Shown: positions 1 to 6,675, counted from the stretch's first letter. The stretch: DNA of 14,956 nucleotides from an uncultured Eggerthellaceae bacterium (GCA_910588095.1 CAJUQH010000026.1:1-14956); one strand, 5' to 3'. Translations and numbers: made by a program. The notes: generated from the letters alone by a model not told the origin.

Positions 1-55
1 AACCGGTGACCTCTTCGTTACCAACGAAGTGCTCTACCGACTGAGCTACACAGGC
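1..55 (-). tRNA. tRNA-Thr (GGT), 3' part cut off by the window edge
   Basis: Read on the minus strand, the gene starts at 55 with acceptor strand GCCTGTG. A D arm (GCTC...GAGC) follows, then an anticodon stem CTTCG/CGAAG enclosing loop TTGGTAA, so the anticodon is GGT and the tRNA reads threonine ACC codons. The variable region and the start of the T arm run off position 1, so the T arm and 3' acceptor strand are not visible. It lies downstream of tRNA-Tyr on the same strand and may be co-transcribed with it. Confidence 0.93.
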
Positions 56-96
56 ATCTTGGATCCTCCCGAACGTGCGGAAGGCTGGATGCTTCC

Positions 97-117
97 CCCT
101 ACATATAATATGTAGGG
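97..117. repeat. AT-rich perfect inverted repeat between the two tRNAs
   Basis: Arms CCCTACATA (97-105) and TATGTAGGG (109-117) are perfectly complementary around a 3-base loop (TAA). It sits in the 74-base spacer between tRNA-Tyr and tRNA-Thr and is strikingly AT-rich for this genome. It could be a processing hairpin in a joint tRNA precursor. The minus-strand TATTAT within it could also act as a -10 for tRNA-Thr. The sequence alone does not decide. Confidence 0.5.
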
Positions 118-129
118 AAAGCTAGGAAA

Positions 130-214
130 TGGTGGGCGCGCTAGGATTCGAACCTAGGTAGGCAGAGCCAACGGGTTTACAGCCCGTCCCCTTTAACCAC
201 TCGGGCACACGCCC
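130..214 (-). tRNA. tRNA-Tyr (GTA)
   Basis: On the minus strand the gene starts at 214 with GGGCGTG, which pairs with CGCGCCC at 134-140. The anticodon stem ACGGG/CCCGT encloses loop CTGTAAA, giving anticodon GTA (tyrosine). A long, class II-type variable arm follows, as expected for bacterial tRNA-Tyr. The T arm CTAGG/TTCGAAT/CCTAG is complete. The discriminator is A (133), and a CCA end is encoded at 130-132. Confidence 0.96.
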
Positions 215-303
215 ATTTCGGCGCTTGCGAGCTTGCGTGGTCCGGTAGCCGCAGAAGCGACACCGGGCTGCAAGCCCACGATACATGTGTATTTTTCAAG
301 CTG

Positions 304-348
304 CCATTCGGTAGCTACCGGGCGTTCTTCACCATTCGGTAACAACCG
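304..348 (-). repeat. Two copies of a dyad-containing repeat, 28-base period (possible operators)
   Basis: Read on the minus strand, CGGTTGTTACCGAATGG (348-332) and CGGTAGCTACCGAATGG (320-304) match at 15 of 17 positions. Each starts with a dyad CGGT-N4-ACCG; the second one (309-320) is a perfect 12-base palindrome. They lie just downstream of the expected start site of the promoter at 358-386, at about +4 and +32, which is where a repressor or processing factor could act. A partial third relative (CGGTAGCCG) is at 243-251 on the plus strand. The operator role is inference. Confidence 0.45.
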
Positions 349-357
349 AGCGAATGA

Positions 358-386
358 ATGATACGTGAGAAAAAACAAGCTGTCAA
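358..386 (-). promoter_or_regulatory. Sigma70-type promoter reading toward tRNA-Tyr/tRNA-Thr
   Basis: On the minus strand a perfect -35 TTGACA (386-381) is followed by 17 bases (containing a T6 tract) and a -10 TATCAT (363-358). The expected start site is near 351, giving a leader of about 137 bases before tRNA-Tyr at 214. No other minus-strand gene lies between, so it most likely drives the tRNA genes. Confidence 0.65.
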
Positions 387-477
387 CTACGAACACGCCA
401 CCGGGCGTATCTAGGCCATTCATCCCTGCCCTTGCGGGCAGATGCTCGTCTCACAGGGCGCGCGGCGCCAGTCATGC

Positions 478-526
478 TATCATTATGACCAGTTTGCAAC
501 CGAGCATTCTGCTCACCTGAGGAGGA
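478..526 (+). promoter_or_regulatory. Promoter/leader of the first NlpC/P60 gene, shared with the second
   Basis: A candidate -10 TATCAT (478-483) lies 14 bases before GTTTGCA (492-498). This is followed by GCTCA (511-515) and a strong Shine-Dalgarno GAGGAGGA (519-526), 10 bases before the ATG. The second paralogue's leader has the same elements in the same order: TAGGCT at 1865, GTTTGCA at 1879, GCTCA at 1900 and GAGGAGGA at 1908. The -10 to GTTTGCA and GCTCA to Shine-Dalgarno distances are identical. No good -35 is visible for either gene. Confidence 0.45.
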
Positions 527-536
527 CCTACTTATA

Positions 537-1568
537 ATGAGCTCTTATCCTTCAGCTATCTGCAAACGGATAGCATGCGGGGGCATGGCCGCGGCACTCG
601 CCTTCGGCCTGACCATAAGCCCTTTCGCAGCCCCCGAGGCCCTTGCCGCCCCCACTTCCAAGCAAGCCGAGGCCCAAGCAGCCCTCACGAGCCTGAACGC
701 CATGAAGGCCAAGCTAGCCGAGGCCGAATCGAACTACGGCGCCGCCGTGGTGAAGCAGGGCGAGGCGCAGGAGAAGATGGACGAGGCGCAAGAGCGCATC
801 GACGAGGCCAACGAGCGCATCGGCACCCTGCAGGATCATCTGGGCACCCGTGCCCGCGGCATGTACAAGTCGGGGTCGACCAGCTTCCTCGACATCCTGC
901 TGGGCGCTTCCACCTTCCAAGCATTCACCATCAACTGGGACCTGCTCAACACCATGAACCAGTCCGATGCCGACATGGTGGCCGAGACCAAGGACCTGCG
1001 CGAGGAGGTCCAGGAGAAGAAGGCCGAGTACGCCGAGCAGAAGAAGGTGGCTGACGCCCAGGCCGAGGAGATGGAGAAGATCGTCGAGGAGACGAAGGCC
1101 CTTGCTGCCCAGCAGGAGGCCGTCTACAAGAGCCTGAGCGCCGAAGCGGCCGCCATCGTCCAGCGCGAGGAGGCTGCCGCCGACGCGAACCGCCAGCAGC
1201 AGATCGCCCAAGGCGGCGGCAGCTCTGGCTGGGTACGCCCTGACCCGCCTTACCACGCCCCCACCGGCAACGCCATCGTCGACCGCGCTTACAGCCTCAT
1301 CGGCTGCGAGTACGTCTACGGAGCCAGCGGCCCGACCCAGTTCGACTGCTCGCACTTCGTCTCTTACGTGCGCGGCCATGCCTACAAGACCAGCAACGAC
1401 CTGTACAAGCTGCCCGCTGTCAGCAACCCGCAGCCCGGCGATGTCTGCGTCGCGCCCGGCCATTGCGGCATCTACGTCGGCGGCGGCAAGATGGTCCACG
1501 CTGCCACTGAAGGCGTGGGCGTGGTCGAAGGCTATGTGCAAGCCGGCATGAAGTACGTGCGCCCCTAG
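537..1568 (+). CDS. Secreted coiled-coil NlpC/P60 peptidoglycan hydrolase (PcsB/RipA-like), paralogue 1
   Basis: A 343-residue exported cell-wall hydrolase, presumably a cysteine endopeptidase that cuts peptide stems during growth or division. A signal peptide spans residues 1-37, with likely cleavage after ALA. A long coiled coil (about 40-222) carries the PcsB/CwlO-like segment RARGMYKSG...FLDILLGAS (105-124). After a Gly/Pro linker, an NlpC/P60 domain (about 244-343) has Cys271 (FDCS), His309 (GHCGIY) and His321 (MVHA) in catalytic spacing. The usual Gly after Cys-Ser is His273, which is odd. The ATG at 537 has a strong Shine-Dalgarno at 519-526. The gene is tandem with a close paralogue: residues 104-170 match it at 58 of 67 positions, while the catalytic domains differ much more. 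In characterised PcsB/RipA-type enzymes the coiled coil often gates activity through partners such as FtsEX; that role here is inference. The family call is firm, the exact bond cleaved unknown. Confidence 0.9.
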   Translation: MSSYPSAICKRIACGGMAAALAFGLTISPFAAPEALAAPTSKQAEAQAALTSLNAMKAKLAEAESNYGAAVVKQGEAQEKMDEAQERIDEANERIGTLQDHLGTRARGMYKSGSTSFLDILLGASTFQAFTINWDLLNTMNQSDADMVAETKDLREEVQEKKAEYAEQKKVADAQAEEMEKIVEETKALAAQQEAVYKSLSAEAAAIVQREEAAADANRQQQIAQGGGSSGWVRPDPPYHAPTGNAIVDRAYSLIGCEYVYGASGPTQFDCSHFVSYVRGHAYKTSNDLYKLPAVSNPQPGDVCVAPGHCGIYVGGGKMVHAATEGVGVVEGYVQAGMKYVRP

Positions 1569-1596
1569 CCTCATAGCATGCACAACCTGCTGTAGC

Positions 1597-1624
1597 GAAG
1601 GCCCCTCCTGAAGGAGGGGCCTTC
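1597..1624 (+). terminator. Rho-independent terminator after the first NlpC/P60 gene
   Basis: A perfect 12-base-pair stem (GAAGGCCCCTCC / GGAGGGGCCTTC) with a TGAA loop begins 28 bases past the stop codon. The following T-rich stretch is short (TTCTTCG), but the stem is very stable. Confidence 0.85.
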
Positions 1625-1864
1625 TTCGTCTCCGATCTCCTTCGCTCCCAAGCCGAATATCCTAATGCGGTGCTCCTCGAGCAAGCTGCGGCCCAGTCAC
1701 ATTCCGTCAAGCGCAACATGCAGCGCCTCGCCTTCCGTCGCTCCCCTATATATAGGCATATCGCCTCGCAGCCGCCTCCACAGCACCTACAACGCCCACG
1801 CGCAGACCATGAGGGGAACTCATGAAGGCTTTGTGTGATCGCCCATTCGCGCCCTGAACCGTGG

Positions 1865-1915
1865 TAGGCTAGTCGACGGTTTGCACTTGAAACACCTGTG
1901 CTCAAACGAGGAGGA
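1865..1915 (+). promoter_or_regulatory. Leader of the second NlpC/P60 gene, matching that of the first
   Basis: TAGGCT (1865-1870, weak -10), GTTTGCA (1879-1885), GCTCA (1900-1904) and Shine-Dalgarno GAGGAGGA (1908-1915) repeat the order and nearly the spacing seen before the first paralogue. GAGGAGGA lies 7 bases before the ATG at 1923, which fixes the start there rather than at the upstream in-frame TTG at 1881. Confidence 0.45.
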
Positions 1916-1922
1916 AACGCCG

Positions 1923-2987
1923 ATGGGCGAGCATGCTATCGCACTACGCAGCCGGATACTGATGGGGGGCACCGCGCTTCTGCTGAGCGCCGGGCTCACG
2001 ATGAGCCCCCTAGCCCTTTCCCAAGCCGAGGCCACCCCTGCTTCCAGCAAGCAGGCCGAGGCCCAAGCTGCCCTCAGCTCCCTGAACGCCATGAAGACCA
2101 AGCTGGCCGATGCCGAATCCAACTATGGCGCCGCCATGGTGGAGCAGGCCGAGGCGCAGCAGAAGATGGACGAGGCCCAGGAGCGCATCGACGAGGCGAA
2201 CGGCCAGATATCCGACCTGCAGGACCAGCTGAGCGTCCGCGCCAAGAACATGTACAAGTCGGGCGCCACGAGCTTCCTCGACATCCTGCTGGGCGCCTCC
2301 ACCTTCCAAGCGTTCACCACCAACTGGGACATGCTCAACACCATGAACCAGAACGACGCCGACATGGTCCAGGAGACGAAGGACCTGCGCGAGGAGGTCC
2401 AGGAGAAGAAGGCCGAGTACGCCGAGCAGGAGAAGGTGGCTGCCGAGAAGGCCCAGGAGATGGAAACCATCGTCAAGGAGACGGAGGCCCTGGTCGGCGA
2501 GCAGCAGGCGGTCTACGATAGCCTGAGCGCCGAGGCCGCAGCCTTGGTGAAGCAGGAAGAGGAAGCTGCCGAGGCCGCGCGTCAGCAGCAGATCCAGAAC
2601 CGCCCCTCCAGCAACGGCAACAATAACGGGAACGGGGGCGGCTACAACGAGCCTGCCTACGTGCCCTCTTCGGGCAATGCCATCGTCGACCGCGCCCGCA
2701 GCTGGGTCGGTCGCGCCGAGTACGTGTGGGGCGCTTGCAGCCCGGGCGCCTTCGACTGCTCCGGCTTCGTGTCCCATTGCCTGACCGGCGGCTACAGCCG
2801 CCTCGGCTCCACCAGCACGTTCATGAACTGGCCGCGCGTCTCCGACCCGCAGCCCGGTGACGTGGCGGTGAACTACGGCCACTGCGGCATCTACATCGGC
2901 GGCGGCCAGATGATCCATGCTGCTACCGAAGGCGTGGGCGTCATCCAAGGCCCCGTGCAGGCCGGCATGATCTACGTGCGCTACTAA
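1923..2987 (+). CDS. Secreted coiled-coil NlpC/P60 peptidoglycan hydrolase (PcsB/RipA-like), paralogue 2
   Basis: A 354-residue exported hydrolase with the same layout as its upstream neighbour. A signal peptide is likely cut after residue 37 (AEA|TP). The coiled coil spans about 41-224, with the conserved MYKSG...FLDILLGAS stretch at 110-125. A low-complexity Asn/Gly linker (227-241) leads to an NlpC/P60 domain (about 250-354). The catalytic set is canonical: Cys279 in FDCSGF, His320 in GHCGIY, His332 in MIHA. It is presumably a D,L-endopeptidase acting on peptidoglycan stem peptides outside the membrane. An in-frame TTG at 1881 would add 14 residues but would bury the Shine-Dalgarno inside the gene, so ATG 1923 is preferred. 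The coiled coil is almost the same as in paralogue 1, while the active-site surroundings differ (YVWGACSPGAFDCSGF against YVYGASGPTQFDCSHF). This suggests a shared partner or location but distinct substrate handling. Confidence 0.92.
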   Translation: MGEHAIALRSRILMGGTALLLSAGLTMSPLALSQAEATPASSKQAEAQAALSSLNAMKTKLADAESNYGAAMVEQAEAQQKMDEAQERIDEANGQISDLQDQLSVRAKNMYKSGATSFLDILLGASTFQAFTTNWDMLNTMNQNDADMVQETKDLREEVQEKKAEYAEQEKVAAEKAQEMETIVKETEALVGEQQAVYDSLSAEAAALVKQEEEAAEAARQQQIQNRPSSNGNNNGNGGGYNEPAYVPSSGNAIVDRARSWVGRAEYVWGACSPGAFDCSGFVSHCLTGGYSRLGSTSTFMNWPRVSDPQPGDVAVNYGHCGIYIGGGQMIHAATEGVGVIQGPVQAGMIYVRY

Positions 2988-3014
2988 GCTGCATTCGGGC
3001 ACGCCTCCCTGCCG

Positions 3015-3052
3015 CAACGAAAAGGCCCTCCTTGCGGAGGGCCTTTTCGTTG
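3015..3052. terminator. Bidirectional terminator between paralogue 2 and the symporter gene
   Basis: A perfect 17-base-pair stem (3015-3031 with 3036-3052; core GGCCCTCC/GGAGGGCC) with loop TTGC. It lies between convergent genes ending at 2987 (plus) and 3131 (minus). The stem has A4 on one side and T4 on the other, so it should end transcripts from both directions. Confidence 0.9.
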
Positions 3053-3130
3053 CTTGGCTATCGTTTGTCGCTCGCCACCTTCGCCGCCATGCCTGGCAGG
3101 CTGGGAGGGCTTGAGCCAAACGGCTAGAGG

Positions 3131-4744
3131 CTAGACGAGCGTCTGCTCCAGCTCGCCCTTCTCGACCTGCGCCAGGGGCTCATCCTCATCCATGTAGTGA
3201 TCGAACTCGTCGAGCACGGCGGCAGGAGGCTCGGACGTGAGCTTCGACACCACCACGATGGCCAGCAGCGACAGGATGAAGGCCGGCAGCAGCTCGTAGA
3301 TGCCGAACACGCCGCCCATGGGCGCGATGAGGTTGTGCCACACGAGCACGGTCACCGTGCCTGTCAGCATGCCGGCCACAGCGCCTTGCATGGTGGTGCG
3401 GCGCCAGTACAGGCAGCACAGCGTCAGCGGGCCGAACGACGCGCCCAGCCCCGCCCAAGCATAGCTCACCACATAGAAGATGGACGAATTCTCGTCATAA
3501 GCCACGAAGATGCCGAACAGGAACACCACGATGAGCGTGATGCGCGCCACGATCATCACCTGGGCATCGGTGGCGTTGCGCTTGAACACGCCGCGGAAGA
3601 TGTTCTCAGCCACTGACGAACCTGCGATGAGCAGGTACGACGAGGAGGACGACATCGACGCCGCCAAGATGCCCGACACCACCACGCCGCAGAAGAACGA
3701 CGGCAGCATCAGCTGCGAGAGCACGATGAACACGTTCTCGGCCGCCGACTGGGTGCCGAATCCGACCGGCACGACCGCTCGACCCACCAGGCCGATGCAG
3801 ATGGCGCAGAACAGCGAGACGACGCACCACGTCACCGCGATGACGCGGCTGCGCTTCACCTCGTCGGCGCTGCGGATGCCCATGAACCGCACGAGCACCT
3901 GCGGCATGCCGAAGTAGCCGAGGCCCCACGCCAGCATGGACACCACCGACAGGATGCCGTATTCGGCCGCATCGCCGAATACCGGCATGGAATCCTGGGT
4001 CATCTGCGCTCCAGCGTCGGTGAGCACAGGCACCGCTATCTGGGTGCCGCTCAGGAAGCCGGGGATGGACTGCAGGAACGCCACGGTGTTCTCCACCCCG
4101 CCGGCCCAGGCCACCGAGCCGATGAGCACCACGGCCAGCGCGAAGAACATGAGCACGCCCTGGACGAAGTCGGTGGCCACCACCGAAAGGTAGCCGCCCA
4201 CCAGGGTGTACAGGAACACTATGATGGCGCCGAGCACCATCATGGTGGCGTAATCGAGCCCGAACAGCGTGTTGAACAGCTTGCCGCAGGTGACGAAGCA
4301 GCTGCCCACGTATACGCAGAAGAACACGAGGATGATGAGCGCCGCCACCGTGGACACGATGTTCTTGCGGTCGTGGAAGCGGTTGGAGAAGAACCCGGGC
4401 AGCGTGATGGCATTGCCGGCCTTCACGGAATACAGGCGCAGGCGCTTGGCCACGAGCTTCCAGTTAAGGTACGTGCCGATGGCCAGGCCCACAGCGGTCC
4501 AGCCCGCGTCGGAGGCACCGGTGAAGTACGCCACGCCCGGCAGGCCCATGAGCAGATAGCCGGACATATCGGAGGCCTCGGCCGAGAGCGCCGTGAGCCA
4601 GGGGCCCACCTTGCGCCCGCCGATGAAGTACTCCGACGTGGACGAGTTCGAACGCTTCGCGTAGACGAAGCCGATGGTCAGAACGACGATGAAGTAGATG
4701 AGCATTGCGAGCAATACCCAGAAATCACCATTTGTGATCTCCAT
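3131..4744 (-). CDS. putP: Sodium/solute symporter, PutP-like (probable Na+/proline symporter)
   Basis: A 537-residue inner-membrane transporter of the sodium:solute symporter family, likely importing proline with Na+. Many hydrophobic helices run from about residue 8 to 500. The segment LSAEASDMSGYLLMGLPG (53-70) closely matches the PutP signature, including the Asp (59), Ser (61) and Gly (62) of its ion/substrate region. NWKLVAKRLR (94-103) and the Ser-rich MSSSSSYLL helix (364-372) also fit, the latter aligning with the PutP Na+-site Ser/Thr pair. A polar loop at about 217-262 and an acidic C-terminal tail (505-537, ending QTLV) lengthen it relative to the ~500-residue E. coli protein. The ATG at 4744 is preceded by an AAGGGG-type ribosome site. 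It is divergent from the aminotransferase gene, so proline use as an amino-nitrogen or carbon source is a possible link. Substrate assignment is by similarity only; other family members carry other solutes. Confidence 0.85.
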   Translation of the reverse strand: MEITNGDFWVLLAMLIYFIVVLTIGFVYAKRSNSSTSEYFIGGRKVGPWLTALSAEASDMSGYLLMGLPGVAYFTGASDAGWTAVGLAIGTYLNWKLVAKRLRLYSVKAGNAITLPGFFSNRFHDRKNIVSTVAALIILVFFCVYVGSCFVTCGKLFNTLFGLDYATMMVLGAIIVFLYTLVGGYLSVVATDFVQGVLMFFALAVVLIGSVAWAGGVENTVAFLQSIPGFLSGTQIAVPVLTDAGAQMTQDSMPVFGDAAEYGILSVVSMLAWGLGYFGMPQVLVRFMGIRSADEVKRSRVIAVTWCVVSLFCAICIGLVGRAVVPVGFGTQSAAENVFIVLSQLMLPSFFCGVVVSGILAASMSSSSSYLLIAGSSVAENIFRGVFKRNATDAQVMIVARITLIVVFLFGIFVAYDENSSIFYVVSYAWAGLGASFGPLTLCCLYWRRTTMQGAVAGMLTGTVTVLVWHNLIAPMGGVFGIYELLPAFILSLLAIVVVSKLTSEPPAAVLDEFDHYMDEDEPLAQVEKGELEQTLV

Positions 4745-4784
4745 ATCTTTCCCCTTCTTACCCCTCTTGGAACAAACAGGCTCG

Positions 4785-4790
4785 ATTATA
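4785..4790 (-). promoter_or_regulatory. Candidate -10 of the symporter promoter
   Basis: On the minus strand a perfect TATAAT lies in the 116-base divergent gap, which would put the start site near 4778 and give a leader of about 34 bases before the ATG at 4744. The -35 region at 17-18 bases is poor (CTGGGC), so regulation or another sigma factor is possible. On the plus strand the same bases offer TATACT (4787-4792) for the aminotransferase gene, but its -35 spacing (CTTGGA or TTGGAA) is short. Confidence 0.4.
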
Positions 4791-4860
4791 CTTTATCCGA
4801 CGAAAGCGCCCAGGAGCCCCGCGGCGAACCGCCGCCTGGCATACGGTGAAAGGAAGGCCC

Positions 4861-6162
4861 ATGACGCGCTACGACACCCTGGACACCGCCCAGCTGGAGA
4901 CCGAGCTCGAAGCCCAGCTCGGGCGCTACCGCAGCTTCCAGGCCCAGGGGCTGGCCCTCAACATGGCTCGGGGCAAGCCGAGCACCGCGCAGCTCGACCT
5001 GGCCACCCCCCTGCTCACCGCCTTGGCCAGTCCGGCCGACTGCATAGCCGCCGACGGCACCGACTGCCGCAACTACGGCGTGCTGGCCGGCATCCCCGAA
5101 GCGCGCGAGCTCATGGCCGCGCTGCTCGACGACGACCCAGCCACCACCATCGTGTTCGGCAACTCGAGCCTCACCGCCATGTACGACGCCCTGGCCCGCT
5201 GCATCGATTTCGGCACGGGCGGCTACGAGCCGTGGTGCCACAGCGGCCCCATCAAGTGGCTCTGCCCCGTGCCAGGCTACGACCGGCACTTCAGCGTGAC
5301 CGAGGCCTTCGGCATCGAGATGCTGCCCGTGCCGCTGCTGACCGAGGGGTCGAGCCTGGGCCCCGCCATGGACGAGGTGGAGCGCCTCGCGGCGGCAGAT
5401 CCCGCCATCAAGGGCATCTGGTGCGTGCCGAAGTACTCCAACCCGAGCGGCATCACCTATACCGACGACGTGGTGCGCCGGTTGGCCGCCATGGAGTGCG
5501 CGGCCCCCGACTTCCGCATATTCTGGGACAACGCTTACAGCGTGCACCATCTTTCCGCCGACCCGACCCAGCAAGACCAGCTGCTCGACATCGGCACCGC
5601 CTGCCGCGAGGCGGGCAACCCCGACCGCTACTTCAAGTTCGGGTCGACCTCCAAGATAACCTTCCCCGGCGCTGGCATCGCGGGATTCGCTTCGAGCCCC
5701 CAAAACGTAGCCGAAACGCTGGAGCAGGTGAGCTCGCAGATGATAGGCCACGACAAGCTCACCCAGCTGCGCCACGTGCGCTTCCTGCGCGATGCCGAGG
5801 GAATCGCCGCCCACATGGCGCAGCACGCCGCCATCTTGGCGCCGAAGTTCGCCCTCGTGCAGCAGAAGCTGAGCCAGAGGCTCGACGAGGCGGGCATCGC
5901 CCGCTGGACCGACCCGCGGGGCGGCTACTTCGTATCCTTCGACGGCTTGGAGGGCACCGCGCAGCGCACGGTCGAGCTGGCCCGCGAAGCCGGCGTGGTG
6001 CTCACCGGCGCCGGCGCGACCTGGCCCTATGGAAATGACCCTGCCGACAGCAACATACGCATCGCGCCCTCGCTCCCCCCCATCGACGAACTGGACGTCG
6101 CGCTCGACGTGCTCGTGTGCTGCGTTCGCATCGCGGCCCTGGAGAAGTTGCTCGGCCGCTAG
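4861..6162 (+). CDS. PLP-dependent aminotransferase, aspartate aminotransferase Ic / Aminotran_MocR family
   Basis: A 433-residue cytosolic fold-type I aminotransferase without a DNA-binding domain. It probably moves an amino group between aspartate (or a related amino acid) and 2-oxoglutarate. The start LALNMARGKPSTAQLDLATP (31-50) is characteristic of this family. The cofactor site is complete: Asn194 in YSNPSGITY, Asp223 and Tyr226 in WDNAY, Schiff-base Lys265 in FGSTSKITFPGAG, and Arg400 in NIRIAPS for the substrate carboxylate. The ATG at 4861 has the ribosome site AAAGGAAGG just upstream; an in-frame GTG at 4846 would swallow that site. The gene stands alone between a divergent symporter gene and a strong terminator. 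Exact substrate specificity cannot be read from sequence. Confidence 0.88.
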   Translation: MTRYDTLDTAQLETELEAQLGRYRSFQAQGLALNMARGKPSTAQLDLATPLLTALASPADCIAADGTDCRNYGVLAGIPEARELMAALLDDDPATTIVFGNSSLTAMYDALARCIDFGTGGYEPWCHSGPIKWLCPVPGYDRHFSVTEAFGIEMLPVPLLTEGSSLGPAMDEVERLAAADPAIKGIWCVPKYSNPSGITYTDDVVRRLAAMECAAPDFRIFWDNAYSVHHLSADPTQQDQLLDIGTACREAGNPDRYFKFGSTSKITFPGAGIAGFASSPQNVAETLEQVSSQMIGHDKLTQLRHVRFLRDAEGIAAHMAQHAAILAPKFALVQQKLSQRLDEAGIARWTDPRGGYFVSFDGLEGTAQRTVELAREAGVVLTGAGATWPYGNDPADSNIRIAPSLPPIDELDVALDVLVCCVRIAALEKLLGR

Positions 6163-6231
6163 CCTGCAAGGCGCCGCAAGCCCATCTGCGAAGCGCTGCG
6201 CCCATGCCGTTGCTCGGCGTCCCAAGACGAA

Positions 6232-6262
6232 AAGAGGCCCCTGGCATTGCCAGGGGCCTCTT
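6232..6262. terminator. Bidirectional terminator between the aminotransferase and mIHF genes
   Basis: A perfect 14-base-pair stem (AAGAGGCCCCTGGC / GCCAGGGGCCTCTT) with a 3-base loop. It lies between convergent genes ending at 6162 (plus) and 6305 (minus). A run of A on the left gives a T4 tail for the minus-strand transcript; the plus-strand T tract is only two bases. Confidence 0.88.
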
Positions 6263-6304
6263 GCTATCATGCGGCATTCCGAAGAACGCCCGAGCGAACC
6301 TGCC

Positions 6305-6613
6305 TTAGGAGAGCTTCTCGATGAGGCTCTTCATCTGGTTGGAGCCGAGGCCCTGCAGGCGACGGTCAGCCGGGATGCCAAGCTCTTCCATGGTCTTCTC
6401 GGTCTTGACCTTGCCGTAGCCAGGGATGGCGTTGATGAAGGACTTCACCTTCATGCGGCCGACAACCGGGTCATCGACCATGCCCAAGGCCTTCTTGGGG
6501 GTCAGGGCGCCCATGGAGAGCTTCTTGGTGATCTCGGAGCGCTTAGCGCGGACGACGCGGGCCTTCTCCAGCGCGGCAGCGCGCTGCTCGGGGGTCATAG
6601 TCGGTGCTGCCAT
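6305..6613 (-). CDS. mihF: Integration host factor, actinobacterial type (mIHF)
   Basis: A 102-residue nucleoid-associated DNA-binding protein. It matches the actinobacterial mIHF family (Mycobacterium Rv1388, Streptomyces sIHF), unrelated in fold to the E. coli IHF heterodimer. Seen: an N-terminal helix LTPEQR-like TPEQRAAALEKA (7-18), a basic stretch (20-31), and a helix-two-turn-helix region from about 52 to 90 with GRMKVKSFINAIPGYGKVK and the terminal RRLQGLG (84-90). Length and motif order fit the family exactly. It should bind and compact DNA and affect replication, recombination and global transcription. The start at 6613 has only a weak purine-rich ribosome site (AGAGAAG); Met6 is a less likely alternative. 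In mycobacteria and streptomycetes the gene sits next to gmk; here it is a single gene between a terminator and a divergent alarmone synthetase gene. Confidence 0.93.
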   Translation of the reverse strand: MAAPTMTPEQRAAALEKARVVRAKRSEITKKLSMGALTPKKALGMVDDPVVGRMKVKSFINAIPGYGKVKTEKTMEELGIPADRRLQGLGSNQMKSLIEKLS

Positions 6614-6675
6614 GTACTTCTCTTTCTCTAAGGCGAAGGCGCAGAACTCTAAGGTGCGCTATCGCAGCCTACTAC

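Larger units (their letters stand above)
215..536. other. Intergenic region between divergent tRNA-Tyr and the first NlpC/P60 gene
   Basis: I see no convincing gene here; the short minus-strand ORF across 193-423 runs into the tRNA and resembles no known protein. The region holds a strong minus-strand promoter (358-386), two copies of a 17-base dyad-containing repeat (304-320 and 332-348), a 13-base dyad at 265-277, a small perfect hairpin at 426-441 (stem CTGCCC/GGGCAG), and the leader of the downstream hydrolase gene (from about 478). Confidence 0.6.
1569..1922. other. Intergenic region between the two NlpC/P60 paralogues
   Basis: Apart from the terminator at 1597-1624 and the leader of the second gene (about 1865-1922), I see no gene. 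There is a perfect 12-base AT-rich palindrome CCTATATATAGG at 1745-1756 that could be a protein site or part of a promoter; no -35 at proper spacing is evident. A nine-codon ATG...TGA frame at 1809-1838 has no convincing ribosome site. Confidence 0.55.

Noticed and set aside
2010..3119. Minus-strand open frame (369 codons) over the second hydrolase, with a similar one at 714-1583 over the first
   Set aside because: Both are Leu/Gly/His-rich complements of the repetitive coiled-coil codons; their mutual similarity only reflects the paralogous genes on the other strand.
4698..6038. Plus-strand open frame of 446 codons overlapping the aminotransferase gene
   Set aside because: It is out of frame with a complete aminotransferase with all catalytic residues; the product is Arg/Pro/His-rich, a frame shadow.
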